The notes under the pieces: model-generated | Database searches by the model: none | What the model was told of the DNA's origin: nothing | Seen by the model: the letters and a program-made list of their open reading frames with translations, nothing else | In this document: positions 36,066 through 48,954 of the stretch, piece by piece | How positions within the stretch are numbered: position 1 is the first letter of the stretch | How the letters are laid out: every line of letters begins with the position of its first letter | NCBI RefSeq assembly: GCF_036785885.1 | Contig: NC_092317.1 | Coordinates: 8,310,501-8,374,500, forward strand | Source of the DNA: Coffea arabica | Lineage: Eukaryota > Streptophyta > Magnoliopsida > Gentianales > Rubiaceae | Reading direction: 5' to 3' | Length of the DNA: 64,000 nucleotides | Translations under genes and position numbers: made by a program

Positions 36066-37182
36066 GGGACAAGTTCACAAACCTCCCCTGAGGTTTATAA
36101 TAATTTCACTCGACTCCCGTTAAGTTTTACAAATTACACTAACCTCCCTTATCACAATAAAATAACTATAATAAATAATTCACGGTATAATGAAATGAGA
36201 TTAAAAAGAAAAAGAAAAAGAAATCTAACCTCTTCGCTTATCCTATTTACAAGTTACAATTAACAACGATTCTTTCTCATTTATTGTTACTTCGTTCTCA
36301 TCATCAACCCCTTCATTTTATAACTCACTCTCAAATTATTACCAACCATTGTCTATAATTGCAACCAATCACACCACAAGCGATCCCTCAAATCTATCAT
36401 ATATTCCTATTCCTCCTTTCTTCTCTTTAGAATTGCCAAATCACAAGTTTAGTTGAGAAATTAGATTTGATGGTTGAAGTAAAATTCAATTTCGTGGTCA
36501 AACTAAAAGGTGATGAAGAGACGCACAATAATAATGGAACAAAAAAAAGGAAGAGGAATTGAAATTGATAAATTTGCTAATTTATCTATCATCCATTCAA
36601 AAAACTTTTTAAAATGTTAATAAGTACATTTATATTTGTTTTATATTTAACAATTGTTGGTTATGGTTTCGTTATGGAGATGGAGTTTCTTCTATGTATT
36701 TAAGACATTAACATATTTGGAGATTTGATGGTAGGTTAGATTATTTTGTTTCGAGAAGATGTGGGCATTGGGTTTAAAGTTTGGGATGTGATTAGTTGTA
36801 AATAAAATTTTAATTTTTTTGGCAAAATAAATTTCTTGAAGAGTCATAAGGATGCATTCCTTCCTTTAAACTTGATTAATCTCATCCATGCCTATGATAA
36901 TGGATTTGCTTGGGTTTAGAATTTAGAATTAAACTATTTGCTAGGCTAGTTTGTCAATATAGTGGGTTTGGTTGAAATATAGAAGAAAATAATTGGCAAA
37001 GTAATATTTATATTTTTTGTTCAAAAAGGGTAGTTTAAGATTTTTGAGAGAAAAAAAAAAGCCTTTTGGACCTATAAACAGTAAAAGCAAGGGAGGTAAG
37101 CGTAATTTAATAAACTTGAGGGGAAGACCGGGAAGTCTCTGCAATTGTCAGAAACTTCAGGGGAGGTTTCTGAAATTATCCC
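36066..37182. mobile_element. 1.1-kb Mutator-type element with 9-bp TSD
   Basis: Starts GGGACAAGTTCACAAACCTCC (CCTGAGGTT follows) and ends GGGGAGGTTTCTGAAATTATCCC. The ends belong to the same family as the element at 24635-25641. TAAAAATAA flanks it exactly at 36057-36065 and 37183-37191. The interior is non-coding and less palindromic than in the sister copy. Confidence 0.83.
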
Positions 37183-37229
37183 TAAAAATAAAATTAAGAA
37201 ACAAGAGATAAAACTATTATAAATTAGTG

Positions 37230-37745
37230 AATTTAATGTATAAAAGATTTTAAAAAAAATACCATGCGTATTGGATCGGATATCTACGAATGACAAAAAA
37301 ATGATATCCGTTCGGATATCTGAATCCGACCTGCATAACTCCTTGATCTGGATGTGACCCAATCAGTATATGATTCGCCGGATTTGGGGCAGGGACGGTC
37401 ATCAGTATGACCGTCCCTACACGGTTAAGGGCCAAGATTTGCCCTCAAAATTTTGTGCGGCTGAGATTACACCATGTAACTCGATTTCCGCGTCAAGTGT
37501 GGGGCCCACCACTATCTGTTCTGAAAATACATCCTGTGAAAAAAAAGTTACATCGTGTTTAACCAATGTTACGCGCAGTGCAAAATGAGGACAACCTTCA
37601 CAAACGGTTGCACCTGCAACCGTGGTGCAACCGTTTGTGCCCCGTATCCTGATTCGCCGGATCAGATATCTGCTAATTCGGATCGAATCCAGATCAGATC
37701 ATTGGATTTTTTGGATCACCCGGTCAAATTGCACACCCCTAATTC
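37230..37745. mobile_element. Repeat unit with ATCGGATATC motifs, carrying a nested insertion
   Basis: Degenerate words such as GGATATCTGAATCCGACC and GATCGAATCCAGATC end in TTGCACACCCCTAA, a common end of plant hAT-like non-autonomous elements on the opposite strand. A 266-bp insert splits it at 37384-37649. Confidence 0.45.
37384..37649. mobile_element. Nested insertion bounded by 13-bp direct repeats
   Basis: The 13-bp word TGATTCGCCGGAT occurs at 37371-37383 and again at 37650-37662 and so brackets 266 bp. The insert begins with TTGGGGCAGGGACGGTC and ends AACCGTTTGTGCCCCGTATCC, partly inverse ends. Near its left end a hairpin (GGGACGGTCATCAGTATGACCGTCCC, quoted in parts: GGGACGGTCAT and ATGACCGTCCC) is perfect over 11 bp. 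The class is unclear. Confidence 0.6.
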
Positions 37746-38415
37746 ATGAGAGCATTTTAAACCTACATGCGAAAGAATTTAATTTTTTATTTTCCTTCTT
37801 TATTGTTCTTAGCAATTTTTTTTTTTTTGTTGCAATAAGAGTAACAAATTTAGTAAATGAACTGAGGGACTATAACCATCCTAGCAGTAAGAACTTGACA
37901 AGGGTTGTTCCAAACTATTCACAACTCCTTTTGCTTTTCTGGCATTTTAAATAAGGAATATAGGAATGTTAAAAAAGTTATAATTTTGAAAATTACATAC
38001 AACTCTTAATTACTAATTTTTCCACTTATATCGTTATTCTATCTTCTTATTTCTTTATTTTAAGAATTTCTCCCCTTGATTTACAGATGCTTTTTGCTAA
38101 TCTATAAAACTCAAAGAAATACAAATTAAGGATTGACAGAGTTTTAGGATGCCCATAACTTTCCAGTACATGCTACTAGAATCCTTTAAATTAAAGTGGT
38201 TAAAATGGGGTTAGGGGTCTAAACTTCAAAACTTTTATTAGAAATGAGGATTGAGGACGAATAATGCTGGTACAATGACACATATTCAAGCAGCAAAACG
38301 AACCTACAATCTGAACGCTGATAGTTTCTTAAAGGCGCTGATCCGCCGCATGTCTCCTCCACTCAAATACTTATAACCATTCACGCTTCCAGAATTTAAG
38401 GACGGGAGCCTTTCA
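37746..38415. other. 3' flank of the 4CL-like gene
   Basis: AT-rich DNA with poly-T runs. The 4CL-like gene's 3' untranslated region should lie just left of 38416. Nothing else supportable. Confidence 0.5.
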
Positions 38416-41400
38416 TCATAATTTAGATGAAGCAGCAGAAATTGCATGATTAACCAGTTCCCTTCTCAGGATTTTTCCTGCTGGAGATTTTGGAATCGAG
38501 CTGATAAATGCAACTCTTCGTATTTTCTTGTATGGTGCAACCTTTGATGAGAGAAAAACAAGAAAATGAAAGGCACAGAAGTTAAGAGCTTGCATTCAGT
38601 GAAAAGTAGGATCACTATATTACCAGAAGTGACAGCCATTTTCCTCTTTGAATTAGAGCTCATATCCTCTAATCTTAGACAGTCTATTTACTAGTTAAGT
38701 GGTAATCAATAAGTTGATCTTTTAGATTCTATAGAAGCCGAAGTACGACGAACGGAAGGAAGAACATACTCTCAGCTGAACCGTAAAAATATCACAGGCC
38801 ATATTTGGATGCAGAGTGAATGTCAAAAGCATATATGTTTCAGAAGGAAATTGTAAAGCTTTTGTATCTTCTATTTCTAAAAGTGAAAGTACCTGTTTTG
38901 CAACAATATCCATAATTTGAGTCTCAGTAACATGGCTTCCAGGTTTCCTAACAATGAAGGCCATAGGAATCTGACCTGCTTCTTCATCAGGATACCTGCA
39001 ATCGGATGATATTAGGCATCAGAATTACGAGTTGATATATACACCAATTGCTCAACAAAAATTCAGAAGGTTTTTTTTTTTTGCCATGTAATGTTATGAT
39101 TGATTATGTATAATGGCGTCAGAATTAAGAACACCAGTAGCTGAATTATAACTCAAGACAAAAGATTTTGTTTAACCATCTAAATATTTGAATTAATAAT
39201 GCACAAGGAGCCAATCCTGTGTATGCACTATAATTGTCTTTCGCTATTAAACCATGTCATAGATGAAACAAACGAATCAAAGGTTTCAATCAGAAGGCCA
39301 GAAGCCAAGATTCTTCATGCTTGAAGATTGTTTTTTGCAGACCGAAGGAAATAACCTGAAAAAACCGGATAGAGCCTCACCTCTAGATAATCTACTATTT
39401 CATATCAACGGAAGTAGGATATTTAAATTCAGTTCTGTTTGAATAGATGGAGAGTAGAAGTAATTCCCCATTTTCTTGGTGACAAACTGTACTTTTACGT
39501 TATTATAAGTTCGGCATTTGATTTCAATTCATCCAACTGCAAGCTAATGCTAATAAATCTGTGTCAGTTCTTAATTTGTATAAAGTAGATTAACTGTTCA
39601 ACTAACATCTGAACTACAGCACGAGCTAGAAATTAAGCTATGAGATACATACGGGATCACTGCTGCATCAGCTACTTCAGGAATTGATTGAAGCAAATGT
39701 TCCAATTCAGCTGGTGGGACCTGCAATTTTTCAAATCCTCATCAGCTAGTGAAATTTGAAAGGTGTGTATGGCACCTGCACCTAAAATCTTTCACAAAAG
39801 AATAAAGTGAGGGTTGAGCTATGCACCTGATATGCTTTATACTTGATGAGTTCCTTTAGCCTGTCAACAATGTAGAGGAAACCATCAGAGTCAAAATAAC
39901 AGAGATCACCAGTCTTCAGCCAGCCCTCTGAGTCCAAGGTTTCAGCTGTTGCTTGACTATCTCCGACATAACCTGCAAATAACCCCACATTCTCCATCTC
40001 AAAATCACAGTCACAAAAGAATGGCAAAGTTATATGATCAACTTCTCAAGGAAATGCATGCACATGATACATAAAACTCAGGAGCCTTTGGTTTCTGCCA
40101 TTAAGGCCATCTTTTTTCTGCTGTATTACTGATTGAAAAGATAAGAAAATAATTTCACCACAAACAACATGGATCCTGTGTAGCAGCATACTCACGGCAA
40201 ACACAAATACAACCACCAAACAAAAGTAGGCAACAATTAATACCATAAAATAAGTTAGAATGCACCATTAGCTCCTAAGAATTTGAAGTTAGGTACAAGC
40301 ACTTGTTACTAAAGAATTATACATGCAACACACATATATGTATGATCCAGAGCCAAACATTTCCAACTCCTTTGTTGACTTAATGATATATAAACAAATT
40401 CAAAATATGGACAGAACTACATGAAGTTACAGGTTCACATAGACAAAATGAGGTTTTAAAAGATGAAACTATTAGTAGATGTAGCTTAGGCATATGAACC
40501 AGCTATGCTCGAGAAAATGCATTTGGAGACCAGGAGACTTAAAGGAGAGTGTAATATCATCTGTAGATTTACCATCAATCAAGGAATCACAAATTAGAAC
40601 AATCTTGAATTATCACATATATAAGTCCCCTTCTATATCACCGCATCAGTATCTTCCCAAAAACAGTACCAGCAAATCAGCTACAGGGCAAACAAAATTG
40701 TGGGCAAGATCCTTCTTAAGACAAAGTCAAAAAAAGTTCTTTCTCAAGACATAATATATTGTGGTATACATTAAAAGCATCATTTTTTTTTTTAAATAAA
40801 CTGCATCCACGTTTTGCAGCAAAGACTAGGAATGCAGCCTTTAATTGCTCAAAGGATGTCATCTGGAAGTAAATCTGTTGATACGTATCCCAGCACAAAC
40901 GTAAGTGGCAAAATTGGGTCCATGCATGTTCACCTTTCATGATAATAGGCCCTCGTAGCCATAGTTCACCTCGCTGACCAGGAGGTAAAGCCTCTTTAGT
41001 ATCAGGATCCACTATCTTGGCTTCTGTGTGCTCAGCAAGGCGACCAGTGGATCCATGTTTCTTTATCTCCTCAGTTCCTATCATCCGTGTAGCCGCTCCC
41101 CCAGTCTCAGTCATACCATACCCCTATAAACAACATCAACCAAACAAGATATTATTCAGAAATTTGCTTCATGATAAAATATACTGCTATTTTGGAACAA
41201 AAAGACATATGGAGACACACACACAGAGACTAAATAAACCCCTGAAGTTTTTCTTGTTGGATGAAGATCAGCTAATATGGTCCAAATTCAATGAACTGCA
41301 GACAAAGTGGTCCCAAGGATATGGTCTTGATAGAAAAAAATTCGATCAATGTAATAAAGGAGATTTTAAAAGGCACTCCATCCATTTTAGTCATGCTGTG

Positions 41401-44272
41401 CAGAAACAAATTTTAGAAGCAAAAACAACTAAGGAATCAAGTGTACATGATGGGATGCAAATAAAATGCTTAGACAGGATTCTAAATTCTGCATATGGAT
41501 GTAAAATCAGCAAGGCACTGTAATTCATGCAAGGCATAGAAATTTTTTATCTGACATTTTTCAAATCAATTCTCAAGATTCAACAAATCAAGTCAATTGA
41601 CAATATAAGGGATAAAGTGTTCTGCTCCCCAGAATAGATTATGAAGCCAATCAACCAACCATTCATACTAGTCCTTATTCACAAAGTATAAGTTAAAAAT
41701 TCTCAGAAGTTTGTCCTGCTCCATGTTTATGTTTGTATTAGAAGATGAACAAATAGTTCCTAGTAAATATTTGGACCAAGTAGACATGGCAGTAAAAGGA
41801 TATAGATTCAAGAAAAGAATCTAAATAATAGCATGGTACAAAACGTTCTACAGAAAACTGCATGGCTGATTTGATAATCTATTGGCAAAACCACTACGTA
41901 TGAGACAAATGATGAGATTCAATACTCCATAAATCCCCTTATATCCCATTTGTTAAATCTAGTGTTTGAAGTTCTAAGTAAAAAATTTTTTTTTGGGGGG
42001 AGGGGTGGTTGTTAGTAGTTGCACGACAAATTTTATAAAACAGTCCTTACAGTTCACTTTGATACATTGAGGTTCTCATTTTCTTGTCTTGTCAAAATTC
42101 CTATACTAACTATGGCAAATTGTTTTTTTAAGTGTCGAAAATGGTATATTTCCACACTCCTGAATAGTATCAAAAGCCAATGGATATCCAAAAAGGCAGG
42201 AGTTGTATTCTCCTAGGGCAAGATCGGTACATCCTAAAGGTGAGTGTTTATGAATGGTGATTGATTTTCTGGATTCGGCATAAAAATGGGACTCACTAAC
42301 TATATCTTTCTTGAAAATGTTAACCGTGACTACAATAAACAAAATTATTTTTTTTAATTAATTTTGAAGGCAAAAATTACTTGTGCATGGGTGCCAACTC
42401 AATGATTATACACGAAGATGTCTAATTAATTAGCTTAAACTTTTCTTAACCTTCATTAATTTTTGACTATGTTTAAATGCAGATTTTACTTTTAGTTGGT
42501 AAATTTGAGCACGTTGTTGAGAAAAGGACTAGGTACTACCTCCTAGGCATATAGTACAGGTTTCGCATTGGTCATTAGCTAACACAAGTTGGACAGTTGA
42601 CTCAATTAATAAGTTTAGATCACTTGTTTAATAAAAGGGTTGTGGGTTTGAATCACATTGTGTAATGATCTTTTCAAACAATTTATGGTCTCGAAAGTAT
42701 GGCCTGACTCCTGATGGCGAACGGAGTCGAACTCAACTCACCTAGAGTTTAATTTACTAAAACAACGGGGTGTTGAGTCGAATTATCCAAACTTCAATTT
42801 AAAAAGAAAAAGTAGTACCATTACTTGGAATCCAGCCATATTAATCAACCAAACAGTCCACGACAAATCACCTTTATTTCGCATTTAGCAGCACTACTTT
42901 GACGACAACGTAATGAGTACTATGATATTATCCCGTCGCATTCACCGGTCGGCCACCAAGCTTGCGGGGGTCAGATTGAAAAATTTTAAATCTTCTGATG
43001 TTTTTAATGTTTATTTAAGAGCGTACTTAATACTAATCCAAATACTAACAAATTGCTAGTTTTGAACTCGAACTTGGACTCTTGTTCGACGGCACATGCA
43101 AGCCGAGTTAGAACTCATTGGTCAGTTGGTCGGACCGGGCCAAACTGGCCGGTGCAATCATATTCTAGAAAGAAATTCAACTCAAAGAAAAGAATAAATA
43201 AACGTGCCTGGGAAATCTCCACGTTGGGGAACCGGGCTGTGAAGCTCTCAGAGACCTCCTTTCCCAGTGGCGCACCACCGCATCCAAGTAGGCGTAGGGA
43301 GCTAAGATCGTACTTATTCACTATATCCGACTTAGCAAACGCCACCACCAGCGGCGGCGCCACCGGCATGTAAGTCACCTTATACTTTTCGATGGCTTCC
43401 AGCATATTCTCGAAATCAAACTTCCCCAGCAGCACCAGAGTCTCCCCCAAGGCCGCAGCCCTTATCAGCATAAAGAACCCGAAAACATGGAACAGCGGCA
43501 AACTGAACAGCGACACCGGATGAGGCGGATTTTCATCTTCACCGTCAGCTTTGTGCTTATTGTGATACAAACCTGCTATCACGGCTATTAAGGTGCGGTG
43601 GGACAGTTCCACACCTTTAACTCGTCCGGTTGTTCCGGACGAGTAAAGTATAGCGGCCGAGTCATTTTGGTGGATGACTCGGCCGCTATACTTACTTACC
43701 GCTTCGATCTTCTCGGTGGAGGTGTGGTTCGACAGCACGGATTGGAACTGCGGCTTGTCTACGAAGATCATACTGGACTTCAAGGCTTTCGGGAACTTCT
43801 GGTAAAGCGATGAAATGGTGAAAACGACAGCTGGTTTACTGAGTTGGAGTAAGTGAGTCAACTCGGAGGGCGAGGAGAGAGGGTTGGCGGGGGAGACGGT
43901 GAGGCCAAGGGAGAGGAGGGAGAAGTAGAGTACTGGGACGTGGAGGGAGGGAGGGCAGAGGATGAAGGCGACGTCGTTTTGGGAGAGGGAAGGGTATTGG
44001 GTTAGGAGGAAAGTAGAGAGAGAGTGCACTTGGCTGAAAAATTGGGAGTAGGACAGTTGGCAGCCGGTGGAGGAGTCGATGAGGAATGGGGTGGAAGGAG
44101 AGGTGGTGGAGGTGGGGGAGGAAGTGGTGGCACGGAGGAGGGAGATGGCGTATTCAGTGATGGAAATTGGCTGAGAAAGTGGTGGTAATGGAACTGGTGG
44201 TCGAAGGTTGTGGTAAATTCTTGTTACTGAGCAGAACCCACTTTTGGGGTCTATCCTTCGTGCATCCGCCAT
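38416..44272 (-). CDS. 4-coumarate:CoA ligase-like acyl-CoA synthetase, peroxisomal, 565 aa, six exons
   Basis: An AMP-forming acid:CoA ligase (ANL superfamily). It adenylates a carboxylic acid and transfers it to CoA. Exons: 44272-43208, 41123-40934, 39972-39827, 39720-39653, 38995-38893, 38541-38416; phases sum to 566 codons. Residues 211-221 are the P-loop [20 protein letters not shown] starts at 356 and [15 protein letters not shown] follows in exon 3. Exon 3 also has [24 protein letters not shown] carries the catalytic Lys547. The protein ends SKL, a canonical PTS1 peroxisome signal. Peroxisomal 4CL-like relatives include OPCL1 (jasmonate precursor activation) and 4CL8 (ubiquinone ring formation); I cannot pick the substrate. 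The first intron appears to use a GC donor. A partial duplicate lies at 48990-50820. Confidence 0.92.
42590..42670 (+). mobile_element. SINE-like copy in intron 1 of the 4CL-like gene
   Basis: TTGACTCAATTAATAAG (42597-42613) resembles an A box and GTGGGTTTGAATCAC (42642-42656) a B box. The head matches copies at 5884 and 35401. Confidence 0.5.
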
Positions 44273-44353
44273 TAGTGTGTGTGTTTAGTGCGTGTTCTTG
44301 GTGAGGAGGAAGGAAGAGCTGAGATGTGTTCTAAGTTCTCACTTCTCAGATAT

Positions 44354-44363
44354 TAATATATAG
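44354..44363 (-). promoter_or_regulatory. TATA box candidate of the 4CL-like gene
   Basis: On the minus strand CTATATATTA lies about 82 bp upstream of the ATG at 44272, at a spacing typical for a short plant leader. Nearby (TA)n/(TG)n runs make chance matches likely. Confidence 0.4.
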
Positions 44364-45149
44364 TGTGTGTGTGTATATATGTATATATATATATATATTT
44401 CTCTCGTGAAGTGGGAAATGTGTGTGTGTATGGTAGAGCTGTAGACGTGGGATGAAGTTGACTTGTACTAGTGTCTAGTGCTAGTAAATTCATCAATAGC
44501 AGGAGGATATAAATACCATTAAGAAAAGCCTCTTTTTTCTTCTGTCGGATATCATATATTTAGACTTTGGAGTAATCAGCTCGGGAAGGAGGATTAGCAA
44601 TTAAGATCAGTGAATCTTGCATGGATGGTGTTTTGGTGGTTTTTTTTTTTTTTTTTTTTGTTTATAGGATAAGAATAATACTACTGTAATACGTTGTTCA
44701 ATAGTTTCAGTTTTGTTGGACATGGGACAGGTAGAGTTATAGATGGTGCTTTTATGTCCCTTTTTTGGATTTTTTTTTATTTTGCAATATTTGATGTACA
44801 TTTATGCAACTTCTCAAAAAAAAAAAAAGCCACTTTTGATGAAGAAAAAAATAAAAATTACGTATATAACGAGACAATGTAAGCATACACTAAAAACTGT
44901 CACAATCTGTGACACCTATGCACGATAATACATAATACAACCATACATGTCCAATTCTGGTTTTTTTTTTTTTTTTTTTGGATTCCGGGGTATTTATAAA
45001 TTAGAGGTCAAATGTTAATTTTTAAGAAAATTGTTGGTTAATTGGAAAAGCAACTAAAAGCATAAAATATTAACAAATGTAACTGCATGCGGTCAATAAT
45101 TGTAATCCCAGTTTGTAAAGCTTGCCTGTATTATTTGAGTTTTCTAGAG

Positions 45150-45620
45150 GTACTCGGCGGCGTGTGGACGAGCCAAGCTGCTTGCGAGCTCGAATATCAA
45201 TATAGTAACTACTCGAATATTCAACGAGTTCAATTAAATATTTATATTATTTATATATTATTTTTTAATTATAAAATGATTATTATAGGTTTGTATTTTA
45301 ATGAATTTATATGAAATAAAGTTTAGTAAAAAAAAGTGATGAATGGCAAAATGATAATTTGAAAAATCTAAAATGTACAAAATTAAAATTAAAAACAATA
45401 AAATTAAAACCTGAGCTCAGTCTCAAGTAGTTCGAATTTAATAAAACTTGCAATTTACTAAAGATCAAACAAATTGAGTTCAAACTTATCTCCATTATGT
45501 CGAGTCCAATTCGAACTCAAATTTATATACCCCTTCGAACTTGAGCTCGAACTCGAGTAGTACTGATAATGATTGAGTTCGAAATCGAGCAGGGTGCTAT
45601 TCAACCTCAATTCGGCTCGA
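45150..45620. repeat. Degenerate GAGCTCGAACTCGAG repeat block
   Basis: Words such as GAGCTCGAATAT, CCTTCGAACTTGAGCTCGAACTCGAG and ATTCGGCTCGATAG recur (quoted in parts). Similar blocks occur at about 23980-24330 and 50085-50500. This word set marks a dispersed plant transposon family. Confidence 0.5.
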
Positions 45621-48537
45621 TAGTACCCTTAGATACTTGTACCAAAAATGCATATTTAAATGGCATTTCTCTCCAATTTGCACTGAAGCGACTTTGCAAC
45701 AAGAGCCTACCAAAAAGAAAGAAAAAATAATATAAAAAACTGTGCATGAAGAGTATTAAGTTTACAAATTTATGTTGGTCAAATTTGATTCTTACCTAAA
45801 TTTTCAACTAGTTTTTAACCGAAATTTACCACGTGTCTTACATGTGACTATTTTTTAGAGGCAAAATTATTAAATCACATTTTATATAATTCGATTCATA
45901 ATCTCTCACATTTAACAAAATAAATTTTTTTATTTCTCACATTTTGTAAAACAATTTTTTTCAAGTCACATTTCACAAATTACACTATTCTACAAAATGT
46001 CTGGGTCCATTGGCTGCCACGCCACGCCATTATTGAAATGTCAATGGACCATTGAAACACTTGGAATTGTACTCCAATTGAAATGTCGTTTGTTGGAAAA
46101 AAAAATTGAAATGTTAATGATGTGTACGGCTCACAAGTTCCATTTTGCACAAGTTTGGGTGTAAAGGTACTGAAATAGAGTGTAAATAAGCTGTAATCAA
46201 AGCGTAATTAAATCAAAGTACGGCACAAAAAATTTTGAAATGACCAATTTACTTTCAAAGGTAATTTATGAAACTGTAACTCGTGAGGCCCATATTTATC
46301 AATGGTTTCTTAAAAGAACTCAAGATAAGGAATTCCCGTAAGGAAATAGACAAATGGTAAAGGGTATTGACAGGAGCTGGTTTTTTTTTTTTTTTTTTTC
46401 GAAAACGATAGAAGTTTTTATTAGTTAACACTTTACAGTATTTGTGTAACGGCTCAATTGGTGTTACAAAAGTGTATCCCAACACTTAAAAGGAGTGACA
46501 ATGATTCTCTCCTCATCTCGTAATATGCCTACTTTCGGGATTTATTATGTAAAAGGAATACATTTGGTATTAAGGTAGATGGAAAGACTATCACGCGTTA
46601 GATCCATACTTTCAGAATTTATTATGTAAAAGGAATACATTTGAAACACTTTTAATTAGTAATGCTCGAGGGATTTTGCGTTGGAGACAAGCGGTAATAG
46701 TTATGGTATTGACAACATATATATAATTTGACAAAATTAAATTGATCAGATTTTTAAAGTGTGGAAAATTAATAAACCAAAATGATCCATGTTTTGTAGT
46801 TTCATTGCTTTTTTTTTTCTTTTTATTTGGGCTAGGTTCATTGTATTTTTTGAGTTTTGGTTTAGTATAGACGTGATTCTTAGCAATTTTTTTGGTCCTT
46901 TTGGACGCCCCTTTTGCCCTTTCAGTGCCTATGCCGGGCTGTAGCATATCTCTGTTTTAAGTTTTTCAAAAAAAAAAAAAAAAAGTTTCTATATTGTGTG
47001 TAGCCGATGTATTAATTGAGGCATAAGATAGGAAAAGCCATTGAACTAAAACTAACCTAGTGATTACCAAACTAGTATTAGGATTCACTTTTTTTTCAAT
47101 TACTATAATGGCCAACTTGAAAAGAAAAAAAATATTAGTTGAGTGACCAAAACTATACTATTTGAAAAGTTTAGTAGCTGCTAATATGTTTTTTGCACTT
47201 TTAGTTTCTATACTGTACGTGGCCGATGTATTTATTGAAAAAATAAGATAAGAAAAAGAAGGGAAAGTGTTAGGGCTCTGAGAGAACCAAACTCGAGGAG
47301 AATTTAACCATGAGATAGAATGTGAACCACAACTATGGATTTGACACCATATCCAACCCAAAACCTTAAGGCATTGAGTTTATGGATCATTCCCACTTAT
47401 ATGTTTCTCATTCTACTCATCTCTTTCCGATGTGGGATATTGATTCACACTTGATATCCCAACAGAAAGATAAATTGGAAAGAGATTTTAGGAAATGAAG
47501 CTAAACCAAATTGAGAATCATATTTAAAACAAACATCTTCAAAAATGATTATTCTCACAAGTAACCACGTTTGAAGATATGTAAAAGGTGAATAACAAGA
47601 GATTACATCTAGTAGTGCATATGTATAGAATTCACACTTGTAATAGTAAAAATAGTACTATTGGGCTTAACAAGTCAATGAAAAGCTTCAATGATTTATG
47701 GGAACAGTCTTGAAAAATAAATTCATTGGTTTAGAGGAGCCATTGTTTGAAAAGTAAAGCAAGCCTTGATGGTGCATAGTTCTTTTTCTTTTGCTTCTTT
47801 TTTTTTAATTAAAAAAGAAATTTTATTATTAAGATGGCTGAAAATCGTGTAGCAGCAAATGATTGAGAAAAGTCTAAAGGGATTCAATATAGTGAGATTA
47901 TTTTCAACGATTCGAGTGTTTTTTGTAGTAAGTATTACGAAATTTCTTAATGTAAGTGAAATTTTTTTTGTTAACTGTGAGTCTTGTAAACAATAAACAA
48001 ATTAATCATATAGTTAGAGTATTTTGTGAGAGAATCCATAGAGCTTTCTAGTCCAGAGCTGCTTAATTACTTGAGATATCAGTCAAATTACTACTTTAGT
48101 ATTCGTTTTTAAACGTGTTTTTGGTGTGAATGGTTATGGTTTTCTTTCAATTCATGATTACGTGCGAGTGGATATTAGAATACTGAAAAAGTTTTGGGTT
48201 CTATACTGTAGCCGGTGGCCGGTGGCAGTGAGGAATGGACTGGAGGAGGCGGCGGCGGCCAACGTGGTGGCAGGAGGAATTTCATTCACCCGATTGAGGC
48301 AGACTAGTCAAACGGACCGTGTACGGAATCGACAAGTTGACCAATTGGCCTGAGTTTAGAAACATGTAGCTATCACAAATGACCATTGATGGAATTCCAT
48401 TGCAGTTGCCATCAAGGAAAAATATCTCTCTATTTTTTTATGGTAAAAAAAAGGAAGAAAAATAACGAGTTAGTATATTCTTGGAAATTGTTTTGGTCGG
48501 GTTGAAAAAAGAACATATTATATCTTGTGCATCGGGT

Positions 48538-48553
48538 GGGGGGGGGGGGGGGG
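48538..48553 (+). repeat. Poly(G) run, 16 bases
   Basis: Sixteen consecutive G on the plus strand; potentially length-polymorphic and prone to assembly or sequencing error. Confidence 0.9.
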
Positions 48554-48759
48554 TAAATTTACTAGTAGTTTAGATTTCAACTCCTATTGACTGTTAAGAA
48601 TTTTAATCATAGAGTTAAGATCAACATATTATATTTGAAGATTTCAGGACTTTGTTTTTTATAATAATTATGGGTGCAATTATGACGATGAATTGGTTTG
48701 CCAAAAGTCCTTTCTACATCCTTTGATTTTTTCTTTTTGGTACTTTCAAAATATCAGGC

Positions 48760-48895
48760 CCGTTCGAATTGCGAATATTTAGAATTTTTATATTAAAAAG
48801 ACATATAATAATAATATAATATATATGAGATAAAAAGATAATTAAAAATATGTTAATTTTTTTTTGTGAAAGCTCAGAATCCAAATAAGCCCTTA
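48760..48895. mobile_element. Short MITE-like element (TTTGGACAG family)
   Basis: The left end GGCCCGTTCGAATTGCG and right end CAGAATCCAAATAAGCCC are imperfect inverses. The interior TATATGAGATAAAAAGATAATT matches the family phrase seen at 29577. Confidence 0.45.
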
Positions 48896-48912
48896 ATACA
48901 CTACATGCATCC

Positions 48913-48917
<5 letters not shown>

Positions 48918-48946
<29 letters not shown>
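48918..48946. repeat. (TA)n microsatellite
   Basis: A TA run of about 29 bp followed by (CA)3-like sequence, close to the left limit of homology of the duplicated ligase fragment. Confidence 0.85.

Positions 48947-48954
<8 letters not shown>

Noticed and set aside
37250-37740. Possible short gene from overlapping open frames of 61-110 codons
   Set aside because: The stretch is a transposon-like repeat with a nested insertion; frames have no protein features.
48180-48350. GC-rich patch resembling part of ligase exon 1
   Set aside because: Only GGCGG/GGTGG composition is shared; no collinear reading frame or motif of the ligase N-terminus could be followed.
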